The translations under genes were made by a program, and so were the position numbers. The notes below the pieces were generated by a model that saw only the letters and a program-made list of their open reading frames with translations, had not been told where the DNA came from and did not search any database. This document shows, one piece after another, positions 40,776 to 49,333 of a stretch of DNA of 64,000 bases. Numbering within the stretch: position 1 is the stretch's first letter; the number at the start of each line of letters is the position of its first letter. Origin of the DNA: UBA3069 sp050633465. Lineage in GTDB: Bacteria > Pseudomonadota > Alphaproteobacteria > Rhodobacterales > Rhodobacteraceae. The DNA is taken from positions 1-64,000 of the forward strand of contig JBOEGO010000031.1 of NCBI GenBank assembly GCA_050633465.1, in the 5' to 3' direction.

Positions 40776-41660
40776 ATGGAATGGCTAACCGAATTCCCCT
40801 CGCTGGGACGGCGCGACCTAAGCGAGATGAAAAAAGCAATCGACGCAAGTTTTCGCGAATTTTCCCGCGCCTATGGCGAGGCGCTCGAGGCGTTTTTCTA
40901 TCCACTCCTCAAATTCATGGTGTGGTTTGAAAAACTGCTTCAGGCGACGCCCTGGCCGATCATCCTGCTGGTTGTTGGCGGGCTGTCCTGGCTTGGCTCG
41001 CGTTCGGTCAAGGTGACAGCAGGCGCGGTGATCGCCTTTGTTGCCATCGGCATTTTCGGCATGTGGGAGGACACGATGTCCACCCTTGCCATTATATCCG
41101 TGGCCACCATCATATGTATCGCCGTGGGCATTCCCGTGGGCATCCTGATGGCCCGTTCGGACCGATTGCAGGGGCTGATCACCCCCGTTCTGGACGTGAT
41201 GCAAACCATCCCGTCCTTTGTATATCTGATCCCCGTTGTGATGCTGCTGGGCATCGGCAAGGTGCCGGGCCTGCTGGCCGTTTGTATCTATGCGGTGCCC
41301 CCCATCGTGCGCCTGACCAATCTGGGCATCCGGCTGGTCGATCGTGACGTGCTAGAGGCCGCAACCGCATTCGGCGCTTCCCCGAAACAGAAACTCTGGG
41401 GCGTGCAGGTGCCGCTGGCCCTGCCCAATATTTTCGCCGGTGTGAACCAGACCATTATGATGGCCCTGTCCATGGTTGTCGTCGCGTCGATGATCGGTGT
41501 GCAGGGGCTGGGCGTTCCGGTTCTGCGTGCGATTTCAAACCAGTATCTGGCGCTTGGCCTGATGAACGGTCTGGCCATCGTGGCGCTTGCCATCATCTTT
41601 GACCGTGTCAGCCAGACCTATGGCAAACGCCTGCAAGCACACCGGAAAGGACACCACTGA
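40776..41660 (+). CDS. Glycine betaine/proline ABC transporter, permease
   Basis: A 294-residue inner-membrane protein of the ProW/OpuAB type. A cytoplasmic N-terminus is followed by several hydrophobic segments (PWPIILLVVGGLSWLGS, VIAFVAIGIFGMW) and the BPD-type EAA loop EAATAFGASPKQKLWGVQVP. VMQTIPSFVYLIPVVMLLGIG is the characteristic betaine-permease helix. The ATG follows AGGGGGC. It ends at the start of the ATPase gene (TGATG overlap). Confidence 0.93.
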   Translation: MEWLTEFPSLGRRDLSEMKKAIDASFREFSRAYGEALEAFFYPLLKFMVWFEKLLQATPWPIILLVVGGLSWLGSRSVKVTAGAVIAFVAIGIFGMWEDTMSTLAIISVATIICIAVGIPVGILMARSDRLQGLITPVLDVMQTIPSFVYLIPVVMLLGIGKVPGLLAVCIYAVPPIVRLTNLGIRLVDRDVLEAATAFGASPKQKLWGVQVPLALPNIFAGVNQTIMMALSMVVVASMIGVQGLGVPVLRAISNQYLALGLMNGLAIVALAIIFDRVSQTYGKRLQAHRKGHH

Positions 41661-42688
41661 TGAGCGACCAAGACGAACTCAAGGTCCGCATTTCCAACCT
41701 GTATAAGGTGTTCGGCAAAAACCCCCAAGGGGTAATGGACAAGGTGCAGGCCGGCATATCCAAAACCGACCTGCTGGATCAAACCGGCCATGTGATGGGG
41801 CTGAACGACATCTCGCTGGACATTCCGGCGCGGCGTATTCAGGTGATCATGGGGCTGTCAGGGTCGGGAAAATCCACCCTGATCCGCCACATCAACCGCC
41901 TGATCGAACCCACAGCGGGCGAAATCTGGATTGACGGCGAAAACGTGCTGGAAATGAACCCGGCACAGCTGCGCGACCTGCGGCGGTTCAAAACCTCAAT
42001 GGTGTTCCAGAAATTCGGCCTGCTGCCGCATCGCACGGTGGAACAAAACGTCAGCTACGGTCTGGAAATCCAGGGCGTTGATGAAAATGACGCCGCAAAA
42101 CGCTCGGCCCACTGGATCGACCGCGTTGGCCTGTCGGGGTTTGAAAAACACTACCCCGGCCAGCTATCGGGCGGCATGCAGCAACGTGTGGGTCTGGCCC
42201 GCGCATTGGCCACCGATGCCGAAATCCTGCTGATGGACGAGGCATTCTCGGCGCTTGACCCGCTGATCCGCACCGATATGCAATCCATCCTGCTGGACCT
42301 GCAAGAGGAACTGCACAAGACCATCATCTTCATCACCCATGATCTGGACGAGGCCCTGCGCCTTGGCGAAAACATTGCCATCCTGCGGGACGGCGCGGTG
42401 ATCCAGACCGGCACCGCACAGAACATCGTGATGAAACCGGCCGATGATTACATCCGCGACTTTGTGGCCGATATCAACCGTGGCCGCGTGATCACCATGC
42501 GTTCGATCATGGGTCCGGTCAGCAGCAATATCACGGCCACCATCCCCGCTTCGACCCCACTAGAAGAGGCACTGCCCCTGCTCAACAATATCGACGGGCA
42601 GTCCGCGACAGTTGTGGACAAAACCGGCACGCCCATCGGTGCCATCGACCTGTCCACCGCCATCGAAGCCATGCGCGTGGCCGAATAA
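41660..42688 (+). CDS. Glycine betaine/proline ABC transporter, ATP-binding protein
   Basis: A 342-residue ABC ATPase. Walker A is GLSGSGKSTLIRHI, Q-loop VFQKFGLLPH, signature LSGGMQQRVGLARA, and Walker B EILLMDEAFSALDPLIR. The last 80 residues (VITMRSIMGPVSSNITATIP, then QSATVVDKTGTPIGAIDLST) form a CBS-like regulatory domain, which in OpuA-type ATPases senses ionic strength. It is coupled to the permease gene, and a terminator follows. Confidence 0.94.
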   Translation: MSDQDELKVRISNLYKVFGKNPQGVMDKVQAGISKTDLLDQTGHVMGLNDISLDIPARRIQVIMGLSGSGKSTLIRHINRLIEPTAGEIWIDGENVLEMNPAQLRDLRRFKTSMVFQKFGLLPHRTVEQNVSYGLEIQGVDENDAAKRSAHWIDRVGLSGFEKHYPGQLSGGMQQRVGLARALATDAEILLMDEAFSALDPLIRTDMQSILLDLQEELHKTIIFITHDLDEALRLGENIAILRDGAVIQTGTAQNIVMKPADDYIRDFVADINRGRVITMRSIMGPVSSNITATIPASTPLEEALPLLNNIDGQSATVVDKTGTPIGAIDLSTAIEAMRVAE

Positions 42689-42692
42689 TACC

Positions 42693-42724
42693 AAAAGGGG
42701 CGCGCCCCACCCTCGCGCCCCTTT
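42693..42724 (+). terminator. Terminator after the betaine transporter operon
   Basis: AAAGGGGCGCG (42694-42704) and CGCGCCCCTTT (42713-42723) form a perfect stem just after the ATPase stop. A dispersed repeat module A follows at 42728. Confidence 0.75.
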
Positions 42725-42727
42725 GCA

Positions 42728-42777
42728 CTTTTTCTTGGCCTAAATACTCCGGAGAGCGCGAGAGGCTGGCCTCTCGC
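42728..42777 (+). repeat. Dispersed repeat, module A plus CTGG-loop hairpin
   Basis: CTTTTTCTTGG, CCTA, AATACTCCGG (42728-42752) matches the copy at 33152-33176. It is followed by the hairpin GCGAGAGG-CTGG-CCTCTCGC (42758-42777), which keeps the CTGG loop of the hairpins at 33205-33220 and 34552-34565 although its stem differs. This A-B order supports one composite element type. Confidence 0.68.
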
Positions 42778-42810
42778 TCTGCCCTCCCCCCATGCAACGC
42801 CTCGGGTCAA

Positions 42811-43437
42811 CTAACCCACCGGCACGATCCGCTCTTGCGGAATCCCCGACATGGCCGTCAACAACGCATTGGTATTGGCCACACCGAATTTCTTGTGTAG
42901 CCGTGCGCGATATACCTCGACCGTGCGGTGCGAAATATCCAGCCGTCGCGCAATTTCCTTGCTGGTCAGCCCCTCACTCAAACAGGCAATCACCTCTTGC
43001 TCACGCGGGGTCACGGGCTGATAGGGGCGATGCTCTGACAGGTCGGCAAAACTCCAGACGGCGCGCCCCAACGGGTTTTCCGGCGTCAGGGAATGCCCGC
43101 GCACACGACACCAGAACAACCCGCCATCAGCCCGCGCCATCACCCGCTCGTCCCAATAGGAATTCGTCGCACGCAGGGCATCCACACCACGGTCGCGAAT
43201 CTTCACAAACTCGCTGTGGGTCGGGTATAACTTCTCGAAACTGTGATCACACAGATCCTCGCGGGCATAGCCGAACATACCCGCAAACGACGCATTGCAT
43301 TCACGGATCATGCGGTTTTCCGTCACCACCAGCCCGATTGGCGCAAAATCAAACGCCAACTCGGCCAGATCCCCCGCCGCAAACGCATTATCAATACGTG
43401 TTTTCCCCAACTTGCGCCAAACCTCCCGCTGCGCCAC
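42811..43437 (-). CDS. PAS domain-containing LuxR-family transcriptional regulator
   Basis: A 208-residue regulator. A PAS domain fills residues 25-130 (LAFDFAPIGLVVTENRMIRE, MFGYAREDLCDHSF), and the C-terminus is a LuxR/FixJ helix-turn-helix with TPREQEVIACLSEGLTSKEI and RRLDISHRTVEVYRARLHKK. There is no receiver domain, so it probably senses a small ligand through PAS. The start is taken as the GTG at 43437, though the ribosome-binding site is poor and a later start is possible. It is divergent from a Liv-type transporter operon 78 bases away, the likely target. Confidence 0.88.
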   Translation of the reverse strand: MAQREVWRKLGKTRIDNAFAAGDLAELAFDFAPIGLVVTENRMIRECNASFAGMFGYAREDLCDHSFEKLYPTHSEFVKIRDRGVDALRATNSYWDERVMARADGGLFWCRVRGHSLTPENPLGRAVWSFADLSEHRPYQPVTPREQEVIACLSEGLTSKEIARRLDISHRTVEVYRARLHKKFGVANTNALLTAMSGIPQERIVPVG

Positions 43438-43441
43438 CCTG

Positions 43442-43470
43442 TTGATACCGTAAGATCATCCGGCATTAAA
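43442..43470 (+). promoter_or_regulatory. Candidate promoter of the Liv-type transporter operon
   Basis: TTGATA (43442-43447) and ATTAAA (43465-43470) stand 17 bases apart in the only 78 bases available between the divergent genes. Just after it, GCCCCC-ATA-GGGGGC (43476-43490) is a perfect inverted repeat that could bind the LuxR-type regulator or form a leader hairpin. Confidence 0.35.
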
Positions 43471-43515
43471 AAACAGCCCCCATAGGGGGCAGTGCCACCA
43501 CGGGAGGAGAAAGAA

Positions 43516-44718
43516 ATGAAATCCATCACACGGCTTCTTGGGGCCGCGGGCCTCTGCATGGGCCTTGCCCTGCCCGCCCATGCCGAAGACCCGATTAAAA
43601 TCGCGCTGGTCCACGGCATGTCCGGTTCCGCATTCGAGGTATTCTCGAAACAAACCCACACAGGGTTCGAAATGGGCATCGAATACGCCACCGGCGGCAA
43701 GATGACGGTCAAAGGCCACCCCATTGAACTGATCCTGAAAGACACGCAATTCAAACCCGACGTGGCCCGCGCCGTTCTGGCCGAAGCCTACGGCGACGAC
43801 GACGTGCTGCTGGCCGTTGGCGGCACATCATCCGGCGTGACACTGGGCATGTTGCCGATTGCCGAAGAATACGAAAAAATCCTGCTGGTCGAACCGGCAG
43901 TGGCCGACAGCCTGACCGGCCCGGACAGCAACCGCTATGTGTTCAAAACCTCGCGCAACAGCTCGATGGATATGCAGGCACAGGCGCTGGCGCTGGCCCC
44001 CGATGAAAACCTGTTCGTCGCCACTTTGGCCGAAGATTACGCATTCGGTCGCGACGGCATCAACGCATTCAAATCCGCACTGGATGGCACCGGCGCCACC
44101 GTCGTGACCGAAGAATACGTGCCGCAGAAAACATCCGATTTCACCGCTGCTACCGAACGCATGTTCAACGCACTAAAAGACAAAGAAGGCCGCAAGGTCA
44201 TCCTGATCTACGTCGCGGGCGGCGGCGATCCCATGGGCAAAATTCAGGCCATGCAGCCCGAACGCTTCGGGATTGAGATTTCCACCGGCGGGCACATCCT
44301 GCCCGTATTGCCCACCTACAAACGGGTGCCCGGCATGGAAGGCGCGGTTTACTACTACCATGAAAACCACGACAACCCGATCAACAAATGGCTGGTGGAC
44401 GAGCATATGAAACGCTTTGACTCCCCGCCCGATTTCTTTACCGCGGGTGGCATGGCCGCAGCCCTGTCCGTGGTCAAGGCGCTGGAAACCGCCGAAACAC
44501 TGGATACAGAAGGGCTGATCGCCGCGATGGAAGGCATGACATGGGACACCCCCAAAGGCCCGATGACCTTCCGCCCCGAAGATCACCAAGCCCTGCAAAA
44601 CATGACCCATTTCAAAATTCGCGTCGATGAAGGCGTCGATTGGGCCATCCCCGAAAAAGTGCGCGAAATCCAAGCAAGCGAGATGAACATCCCGATCGCG
44701 CGCAACAACGCCGACTGA
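43516..44718 (+). CDS. Branched-chain-type ABC transporter, substrate-binding protein
   Basis: A 400-residue periplasmic binding protein of the Leu/Ile/Val (peripla_BP_6) family. The signal peptide is MKSITRLLGAAGLCMGLALP followed by AHAED. IKIALVHGMSGSAFEVFSKQ is the start of the mature fold, and RYVFKTSRNSSMDMQAQALA a hinge segment. The ATG at 43516 follows GGAGGAGAAAG. The family also binds aromatic acids, amides and urea, so leucine-type ligands should not be assumed. It leads a five-gene operon of two ATPases, two permeases and a hydrolase. Confidence 0.93.
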   Translation: MKSITRLLGAAGLCMGLALPAHAEDPIKIALVHGMSGSAFEVFSKQTHTGFEMGIEYATGGKMTVKGHPIELILKDTQFKPDVARAVLAEAYGDDDVLLAVGGTSSGVTLGMLPIAEEYEKILLVEPAVADSLTGPDSNRYVFKTSRNSSMDMQAQALALAPDENLFVATLAEDYAFGRDGINAFKSALDGTGATVVTEEYVPQKTSDFTAATERMFNALKDKEGRKVILIYVAGGGDPMGKIQAMQPERFGIEISTGGHILPVLPTYKRVPGMEGAVYYYHENHDNPINKWLVDEHMKRFDSPPDFFTAGGMAAALSVVKALETAETLDTEGLIAAMEGMTWDTPKGPMTFRPEDHQALQNMTHFKIRVDEGVDWAIPEKVREIQASEMNIPIARNNAD

Positions 44719-44885
44719 TCCCGCACCCGCGAAGCACCCAAGGCTTCCCTCCCCCCGTGCGCAAATCCTGATCCTGCGTGCGGGGGCACCAAACCTTTCA
44801 TTGTTCCCAAAATACCTCTGCCAGAGGCATCGACCCTTCCGGCACACGCCGCCCCTATCGGGATGCGCCACAACAAAGCAGAACC

Positions 44886-45653
44886 ATGACCCAACCTTCC
44901 CTGCAAACCCGTGACCTGACGATCCGTTTCGGCGGCCATGTCGCCGTCAATGCCGTCACATGCGATTTTCACCCCGGTGAACTGACCGTGATCGTCGGCC
45001 CCAATGGTGCGGGCAAAACCACCTATTTCAACATGATTTCGGGCCAGCTGACCCCCACATCGGGGCAGGTGACCAAAGATGGCAAGGACCTGACCCGCGC
45101 CGCACCATCAACCCGTGCGCGCCACGGCATTGGCCGCGCGTTCCAGCTGACCAACCTGTTCCCGCAGCTCAGCGTGCTGGAAAACATCCGCCTTGCCGTG
45201 CAGGCGCAATCCGGCGAAGGCTGGAATTTCTGGTCCCCGGTCAAGGGCTTGCACAGCCTGACCGCCCGCGCCGAAACCTATCTAGAGGCCACGCGCCTGA
45301 CCGCCGTCGCCCACCAATCCGCCGCCCTGTTGCCACATGGCGACCAGCGCAAGCTAGAGGTGGCGCTGCTGATGGCGATGGAACCCGACATCTACATGTT
45401 CGACGAACCCACCGCAGGCATGTCACTGGACCACGCTCCCGATGTGCTGGACCTGATCGCAAATATCAAACAGGACACCGGCAAAACGGTGCTGCTGGTC
45501 GAACATAAAATGGATGTGGTGCGCGCATTGGCCGACCGGATCATCGTGCTGCACAACGGCGAACTGGTCGCCGATGGCGCACCGGATCAGGTGATGAACA
45601 GCCAGATCGTGCGCGACATATATCTGGGAAAATCAGCGGAGGGCGCGGCATGA
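44886..45653 (+). CDS. livG: Branched-chain-type ABC transporter, ATP-binding protein (LivG-like)
   Basis: A 255-residue ABC ATPase. Walker A is GPNGAGKTTYFNMISG, the LivG-typical RAFQLTNLFPQLSVLENIRL follows, the signature is a variant (LPHGDQRKLEVALLMA), and Walker B is IYMFDEPTAGMSLDH. The ATG at 44886 is chosen; the frame is open upstream in the 167-base spacer, which holds a degenerate copy of repeat module A near 44810. It overlaps livF by 4 bases. The name marks the family, not a proven substrate. Confidence 0.92.
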   Translation: MTQPSLQTRDLTIRFGGHVAVNAVTCDFHPGELTVIVGPNGAGKTTYFNMISGQLTPTSGQVTKDGKDLTRAAPSTRARHGIGRAFQLTNLFPQLSVLENIRLAVQAQSGEGWNFWSPVKGLHSLTARAETYLEATRLTAVAHQSAALLPHGDQRKLEVALLMAMEPDIYMFDEPTAGMSLDHAPDVLDLIANIKQDTGKTVLLVEHKMDVVRALADRIIVLHNGELVADGAPDQVMNSQIVRDIYLGKSAEGAA

Positions 45654-46354
45654 CCCTGCTGAAAATCGACCGGATGCAAACCTCGATCGGGCAATACAAG
45701 GTGCTGCACGATGTGTCGCTGGACGTGCCCGAGGGCGGCGTTTTCGTGCTGCTGGGGCGCAATGGTGCGGGTAAAACCTCGACCCTGCGTTCCATCATGG
45801 GGCTGTGGCAGCCCTCGCCCGGTTCCGTGATGTTTCGCGGGCAGGACATCACGGGGATGCACACATCCGACATTGCCCGCCTTGGCATCGCATTCGTGCC
45901 GGAAAACATGGGCGTTTTCGGCGGGTTGACCGTGGCCGAAAACATGGTGCTGGCCACGGCCAAGGGCAAGTTCAACACAGAGCGGTTGCAACGCATATAC
46001 GAACTGTTTCCCGCGCTGGAACGATTCTGGAACAAACAGGCATGGTCGCTGTCGGGCGGGCAAAAACAGATGCTTTCTGTCGCCCGCGCCATCATTGAAC
46101 CGCGCGAGTTGATCCTGATCGACGAGCCGACCAAGGGGCTGGCCCCTGCCATCGTCGACGCCATGGCAGATGCATTTCGTGACATTGCGCAGCACACCAC
46201 GATCCTGTTGGTCGAACAGAATTTCGAATTCGCCAAATCGCTGGGCCGCGACATGGCCGTGATCGAGGATGGCCGCGTGGTGCATCACGGCACCATGTCC
46301 GGTTTCGCCGCAGATACAGACCTGCAAAGCCGCCTTTTGGGCCTGTCGGCATAG
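45650..46354 (+). CDS. livF: Branched-chain-type ABC transporter, ATP-binding protein (LivF-like)
   Basis: A 234-residue second ATPase. Walker A is GRNGAGKTSTLRSIMG, then FVPENMGVFGGLTVAENMVL, signature LSGGQKQMLSVARAI and Walker B LILIDEPTKGLAPAIV. It is coupled to livG through ATGA. LivG and LivF-type ATPases act as a heterodimer on the two permeases that follow. Confidence 0.94.
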   Translation: MTLLKIDRMQTSIGQYKVLHDVSLDVPEGGVFVLLGRNGAGKTSTLRSIMGLWQPSPGSVMFRGQDITGMHTSDIARLGIAFVPENMGVFGGLTVAENMVLATAKGKFNTERLQRIYELFPALERFWNKQAWSLSGGQKQMLSVARAIIEPRELILIDEPTKGLAPAIVDAMADAFRDIAQHTTILLVEQNFEFAKSLGRDMAVIEDGRVVHHGTMSGFAADTDLQSRLLGLSA

Positions 46355-46363
46355 GGTAAGAAT

Positions 46364-47356
46364 ATGGAAAACCTAACAAAAATAACCGAAAAACTGGGCG
46401 GGGTGATGCTGTTGCCCCTGGCGCTGGCCGCTGTGGCATTCCTGCTGATCGGCGCACCGTCATCATGGTTGACCCTGACCGTTGCGGGCCTGTCGATGGG
46501 GATGATGATTTTCCTCATGGCCTCGGGTCTTTCGCTGGTGTTCGGGCTGATGGATGTGCTGAATTTCGGGCATTCGGCTTTCGTGTCCTTTGGCGCGTTT
46601 GTCGCGGCATCGGTGCTGGCGGCGCTGTCGGGCTGGCTGGGCGCACCTTCGATCCTGTTGAACGCCGCCGCGCTGGCGCTGGCGATCATGGCCGCCATCG
46701 GGTTCGGGCTGTTCGCCGGATATTTTTTCGAACGGGTGATCATAAAACCTGTGTATAAGGACCACCTGCGCCAGATCCTGATCACCATGGGCGCGCTGAT
46801 CGTGGCCGAGCAGATGATTTTGGCAATCTGGGGCGGCGCACCCATCACCGTGCCGCGCCCCGCCTTTCTAGAGGGCACGCTGCTGGTCGGCGATGCCTCT
46901 ATCGACATCTACCGCGTGTTCGCGTTCTTTGTTGGCGCGGTCACATACGGGTTGCTTTACCTGCTGCTGAACCGCTCTCGCATCGGGTTGCTGATCCGCG
47001 CAGGCGTCGAAAACCGCGAGATGGTCGAGGCATTGGGCTTTCGCATCGACCGGCTGTTCATCGGGGTGTTCATGCTGGGGTCCGCCCTTGCCGCGATGGG
47101 TGGCGCGATGTGGGCGGGGTATGAAACCCTGATTTCCCCCGCATTGGGTGGCGAAATGATGATCATCGTTTTCATCGTGGTGATCATTGGCGGGCTGGGG
47201 TCGATCCGCGGCACATTGCTGGGCGCGATCATGGTCGGGCTGGTGGGCAATTACGTGGGCTTTCTGGCCCCGAAAATGGCACTGGCGTCCAATATGATCC
47301 TGATGATGGCAATCCTGATGTGGCGGCCCTCGGGCTTGGCCCCGGCGGTAAAGTGA
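46364..47356 (+). CDS. livH: Branched-chain-type ABC transporter, permease (LivH-like)
   Basis: A 330-residue inner-membrane protein with about eight to nine hydrophobic segments. The region GLSMGMMIFLMASGLSLVFG and MDVLNFGHSAFVSFGAFVA is the LivH signature, and GAMWAGYETLISPALGGEMM with IVFIVVIIGGLGSIRG is the EAA-like coupling end. It follows livF by 9 bases and livM by 7, so it is in the same operon. Confidence 0.94.
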   Translation: MENLTKITEKLGGVMLLPLALAAVAFLLIGAPSSWLTLTVAGLSMGMMIFLMASGLSLVFGLMDVLNFGHSAFVSFGAFVAASVLAALSGWLGAPSILLNAAALALAIMAAIGFGLFAGYFFERVIIKPVYKDHLRQILITMGALIVAEQMILAIWGGAPITVPRPAFLEGTLLVGDASIDIYRVFAFFVGAVTYGLLYLLLNRSRIGLLIRAGVENREMVEALGFRIDRLFIGVFMLGSALAAMGGAMWAGYETLISPALGGEMMIIVFIVVIIGGLGSIRGTLLGAIMVGLVGNYVGFLAPKMALASNMILMMAILMWRPSGLAPAVK

Positions 47357-47363
47357 GGCGGAT

Positions 47364-48431
47364 ATGACAAAAATAACCGGAACCCTGACCGTCAAGTCGA
47401 CCGTGCTGCTGATCGGCGCATTGCTGTTGTTCGCGCCCTTCCTGTTTCAGGACGTGCGCGCCATCGAAGTCGCCGCCCGCATCTGTATTTTCATCGTGCT
47501 GGTGGCCAGTTACGATCTTTTGCTGGGCTATACGGGCATCGTGTCATTCGCCCACACCATGTTTTTCGGGTTCGGCGCATATGGCGCGGCGATTGCGCTG
47601 AAACAGATGGGGCCGGGCTGGGATGCCGTTGCCTTGGGCACGCTGGCAGGGCTGTTGATATCGGTCATTATGGCCGTGCTGATCGGTTTACTGTCGCTCA
47701 GGGTCAAGGCGATCTTCTTTGCGATGATCACCCTGGCGGCGGCATCGGTGATGATGGTGCTGGCATCGCAATTGTCCGGCCTGACGGGCGGCGAGGACGG
47801 GATCACCTATCGCGCCCCCGATCTATTCAAACCTGCCACCAAATTGCTGACCGATGACGGGGGCAAGGTGATGCGCATCGCGGGGGTGAAACTGAACGGC
47901 AAACTGGCGGCTTATTACTTCGTTTTCATCACCTCGCTGCTGTTGTTCATCGGGTTGATGCGTGTTGTCGCGTCGCCCCTTGGCACGGTGTTAGAGGCAA
48001 TCCGCGAAAACGAAATCCGGGCCGAGGCCGTGGGATATCGCGTGGTTGCATACCGCACATTCGTGTTCTGTCTGGCGGCTGTTGTCGCCTCGCTGGCCGG
48101 ATCAATCTATGCGATCTGGCTGAAATACACCGGGCCGGACACGGCGCTAAGTTTCGCCATTATGATAGACATTTTGTTGATGGTGGTGATCGGCGGCATG
48201 GGCACCATGTGGGGCGCGGTGATCGGGGCCACGCTGCTGGTTCTGGCGCAATATTACCTGCGCGACCTGATGGGCGCCGCAGCCGAGGCCACAGCGCAAA
48301 TCCCCCTGTTGCCCGAATTGTTGAACCCTGATCGCTGGCTGTTCTGGCTAGGCATCATATTCATCCTGCTGGTCTATTTCTTTCCCGCAGGGATCGCGGG
48401 CACGCTGATGAAAAAGGGCGCGGCGAAATGA
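47364..48431 (+). CDS. livM: Branched-chain-type ABC transporter, permease (LivM-like)
   Basis: A 355-residue permease. YDLLLGYTGIVSFAHTMFFG with FGAYGAAIAL is the LivM start motif, LRVKAIFFAMITLAAASV the central helix, and AIRENEIRAEAVGYRVVAYR the coupling loop. The gene overlaps the hydrolase gene by 4 bases. A long C-terminal hydrophobic end is typical. Confidence 0.94.
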   Translation: MTKITGTLTVKSTVLLIGALLLFAPFLFQDVRAIEVAARICIFIVLVASYDLLLGYTGIVSFAHTMFFGFGAYGAAIALKQMGPGWDAVALGTLAGLLISVIMAVLIGLLSLRVKAIFFAMITLAAASVMMVLASQLSGLTGGEDGITYRAPDLFKPATKLLTDDGGKVMRIAGVKLNGKLAAYYFVFITSLLLFIGLMRVVASPLGTVLEAIRENEIRAEAVGYRVVAYRTFVFCLAAVVASLAGSIYAIWLKYTGPDTALSFAIMIDILLMVVIGGMGTMWGAVIGATLLVLAQYYLRDLMGAAAEATAQIPLLPELLNPDRWLFWLGIIFILLVYFFPAGIAGTLMKKGAAK

Positions 48432-49282
48432 ACGGGCGGTCGGTGTTTGTGACACTTGGCGCGCATGAAATCCATGTGAGCGAATGGGGCGATCCGGCCA
48501 ATCCGGCGCTGGTGATGTGGCACGGGTTGGCGCGCACGGGGCGCGATTTTGATGAACTGGCGCGGGCGCTTTCGGATCGGTATTTCGTGATTTGCCCTGA
48601 TACCATCGGGCGCGGGCTGTCCGGCTGGTCGGATTCGCCGAACACTGATTACGGCCCATCCGCCTATGCCCGCACCGCGTTGGCGATGCTGGACCATTAC
48701 GGCATCGCGCAAACCGCGTGGATCGGCACGTCGCTAGGCGGGTTGGTGGGCATCCATCTGGCCGCCGGCACAGACCGCCTGACAGGGCTGATACTAAACG
48801 ACATCGGGCCGGAAATCCCTGCCGATGCCGTGGCGCGGATAATGGAGTATGCGGGCACCCTGCCGGAGTTTACCAGCGTGAGCGATGCACTGGATTGGCT
48901 GCGTGCGGTTTACACCCCGTTCGGCCCCGCACCTGATACGTTCTGGCACCGGATGGCGGAAACATCCATCAGGCGGCGCGATGACGGGCGGCTGACCCTG
49001 CATTACGACCCGAAAATCATCGCCGCATTCCCGCATTTTGCCGATGAAATGGTGACATGGGATGCACTGGCGCGCATCACCCTGCCCGTGCATGTGCTGC
49101 GCGGGGTGAATTCCGATATCCTGACCAGCGACATTGCCGAACGGATGCGCGGTTTGCCCTGCGTGCAATCCATCACGGCAATTGACGGATGCGGCCACGC
49201 GCCCAGCCTGTCGCGCCCCGGAGATGCCCGCCTGATCGCCACGCTACTGGAAAGTTTCCCCCGTCGGGCAACGCCCGCGTGA
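48428..49282 (+). CDS. Alpha/beta hydrolase coupled to the Liv-type transporter
   Basis: A 284-residue hydrolase. VMWHGLARTGRDFDELARAL includes the oxyanion region, WIGTSLGGLVGIHLAA the nucleophile Ser, and DGCGHAPSLSRPGDARLI the His. There is no signal peptide. Its start codon lies inside the livM stop (ATGA), so it is translated with the transporter and likely acts on the imported compound. The substrate is unknown, but an ester, amide or ring-cleavage product would fit an alpha/beta hydrolase. Confidence 0.88.
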   Translation: MNGRSVFVTLGAHEIHVSEWGDPANPALVMWHGLARTGRDFDELARALSDRYFVICPDTIGRGLSGWSDSPNTDYGPSAYARTALAMLDHYGIAQTAWIGTSLGGLVGIHLAAGTDRLTGLILNDIGPEIPADAVARIMEYAGTLPEFTSVSDALDWLRAVYTPFGPAPDTFWHRMAETSIRRRDDGRLTLHYDPKIIAAFPHFADEMVTWDALARITLPVHVLRGVNSDILTSDIAERMRGLPCVQSITAIDGCGHAPSLSRPGDARLIATLLESFPRRATPA

Positions 49283-49333
49283 CCCGCCCGCCCATCCGTG
49301 ATACCCCGATTCCATTGAATCACGGGGGCGGAT

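Noticed and set aside
43516..48431. The Liv-type operon as a urea transporter (Urt) serving the urease
   Set aside because: It lies several kilobases from the urease genes, on the other strand, with its own PAS-LuxR regulator and a coupled hydrolase, and the permease sizes are LivH/LivM-like rather than the longer UrtB. A urea ligand cannot be excluded but is not supported.
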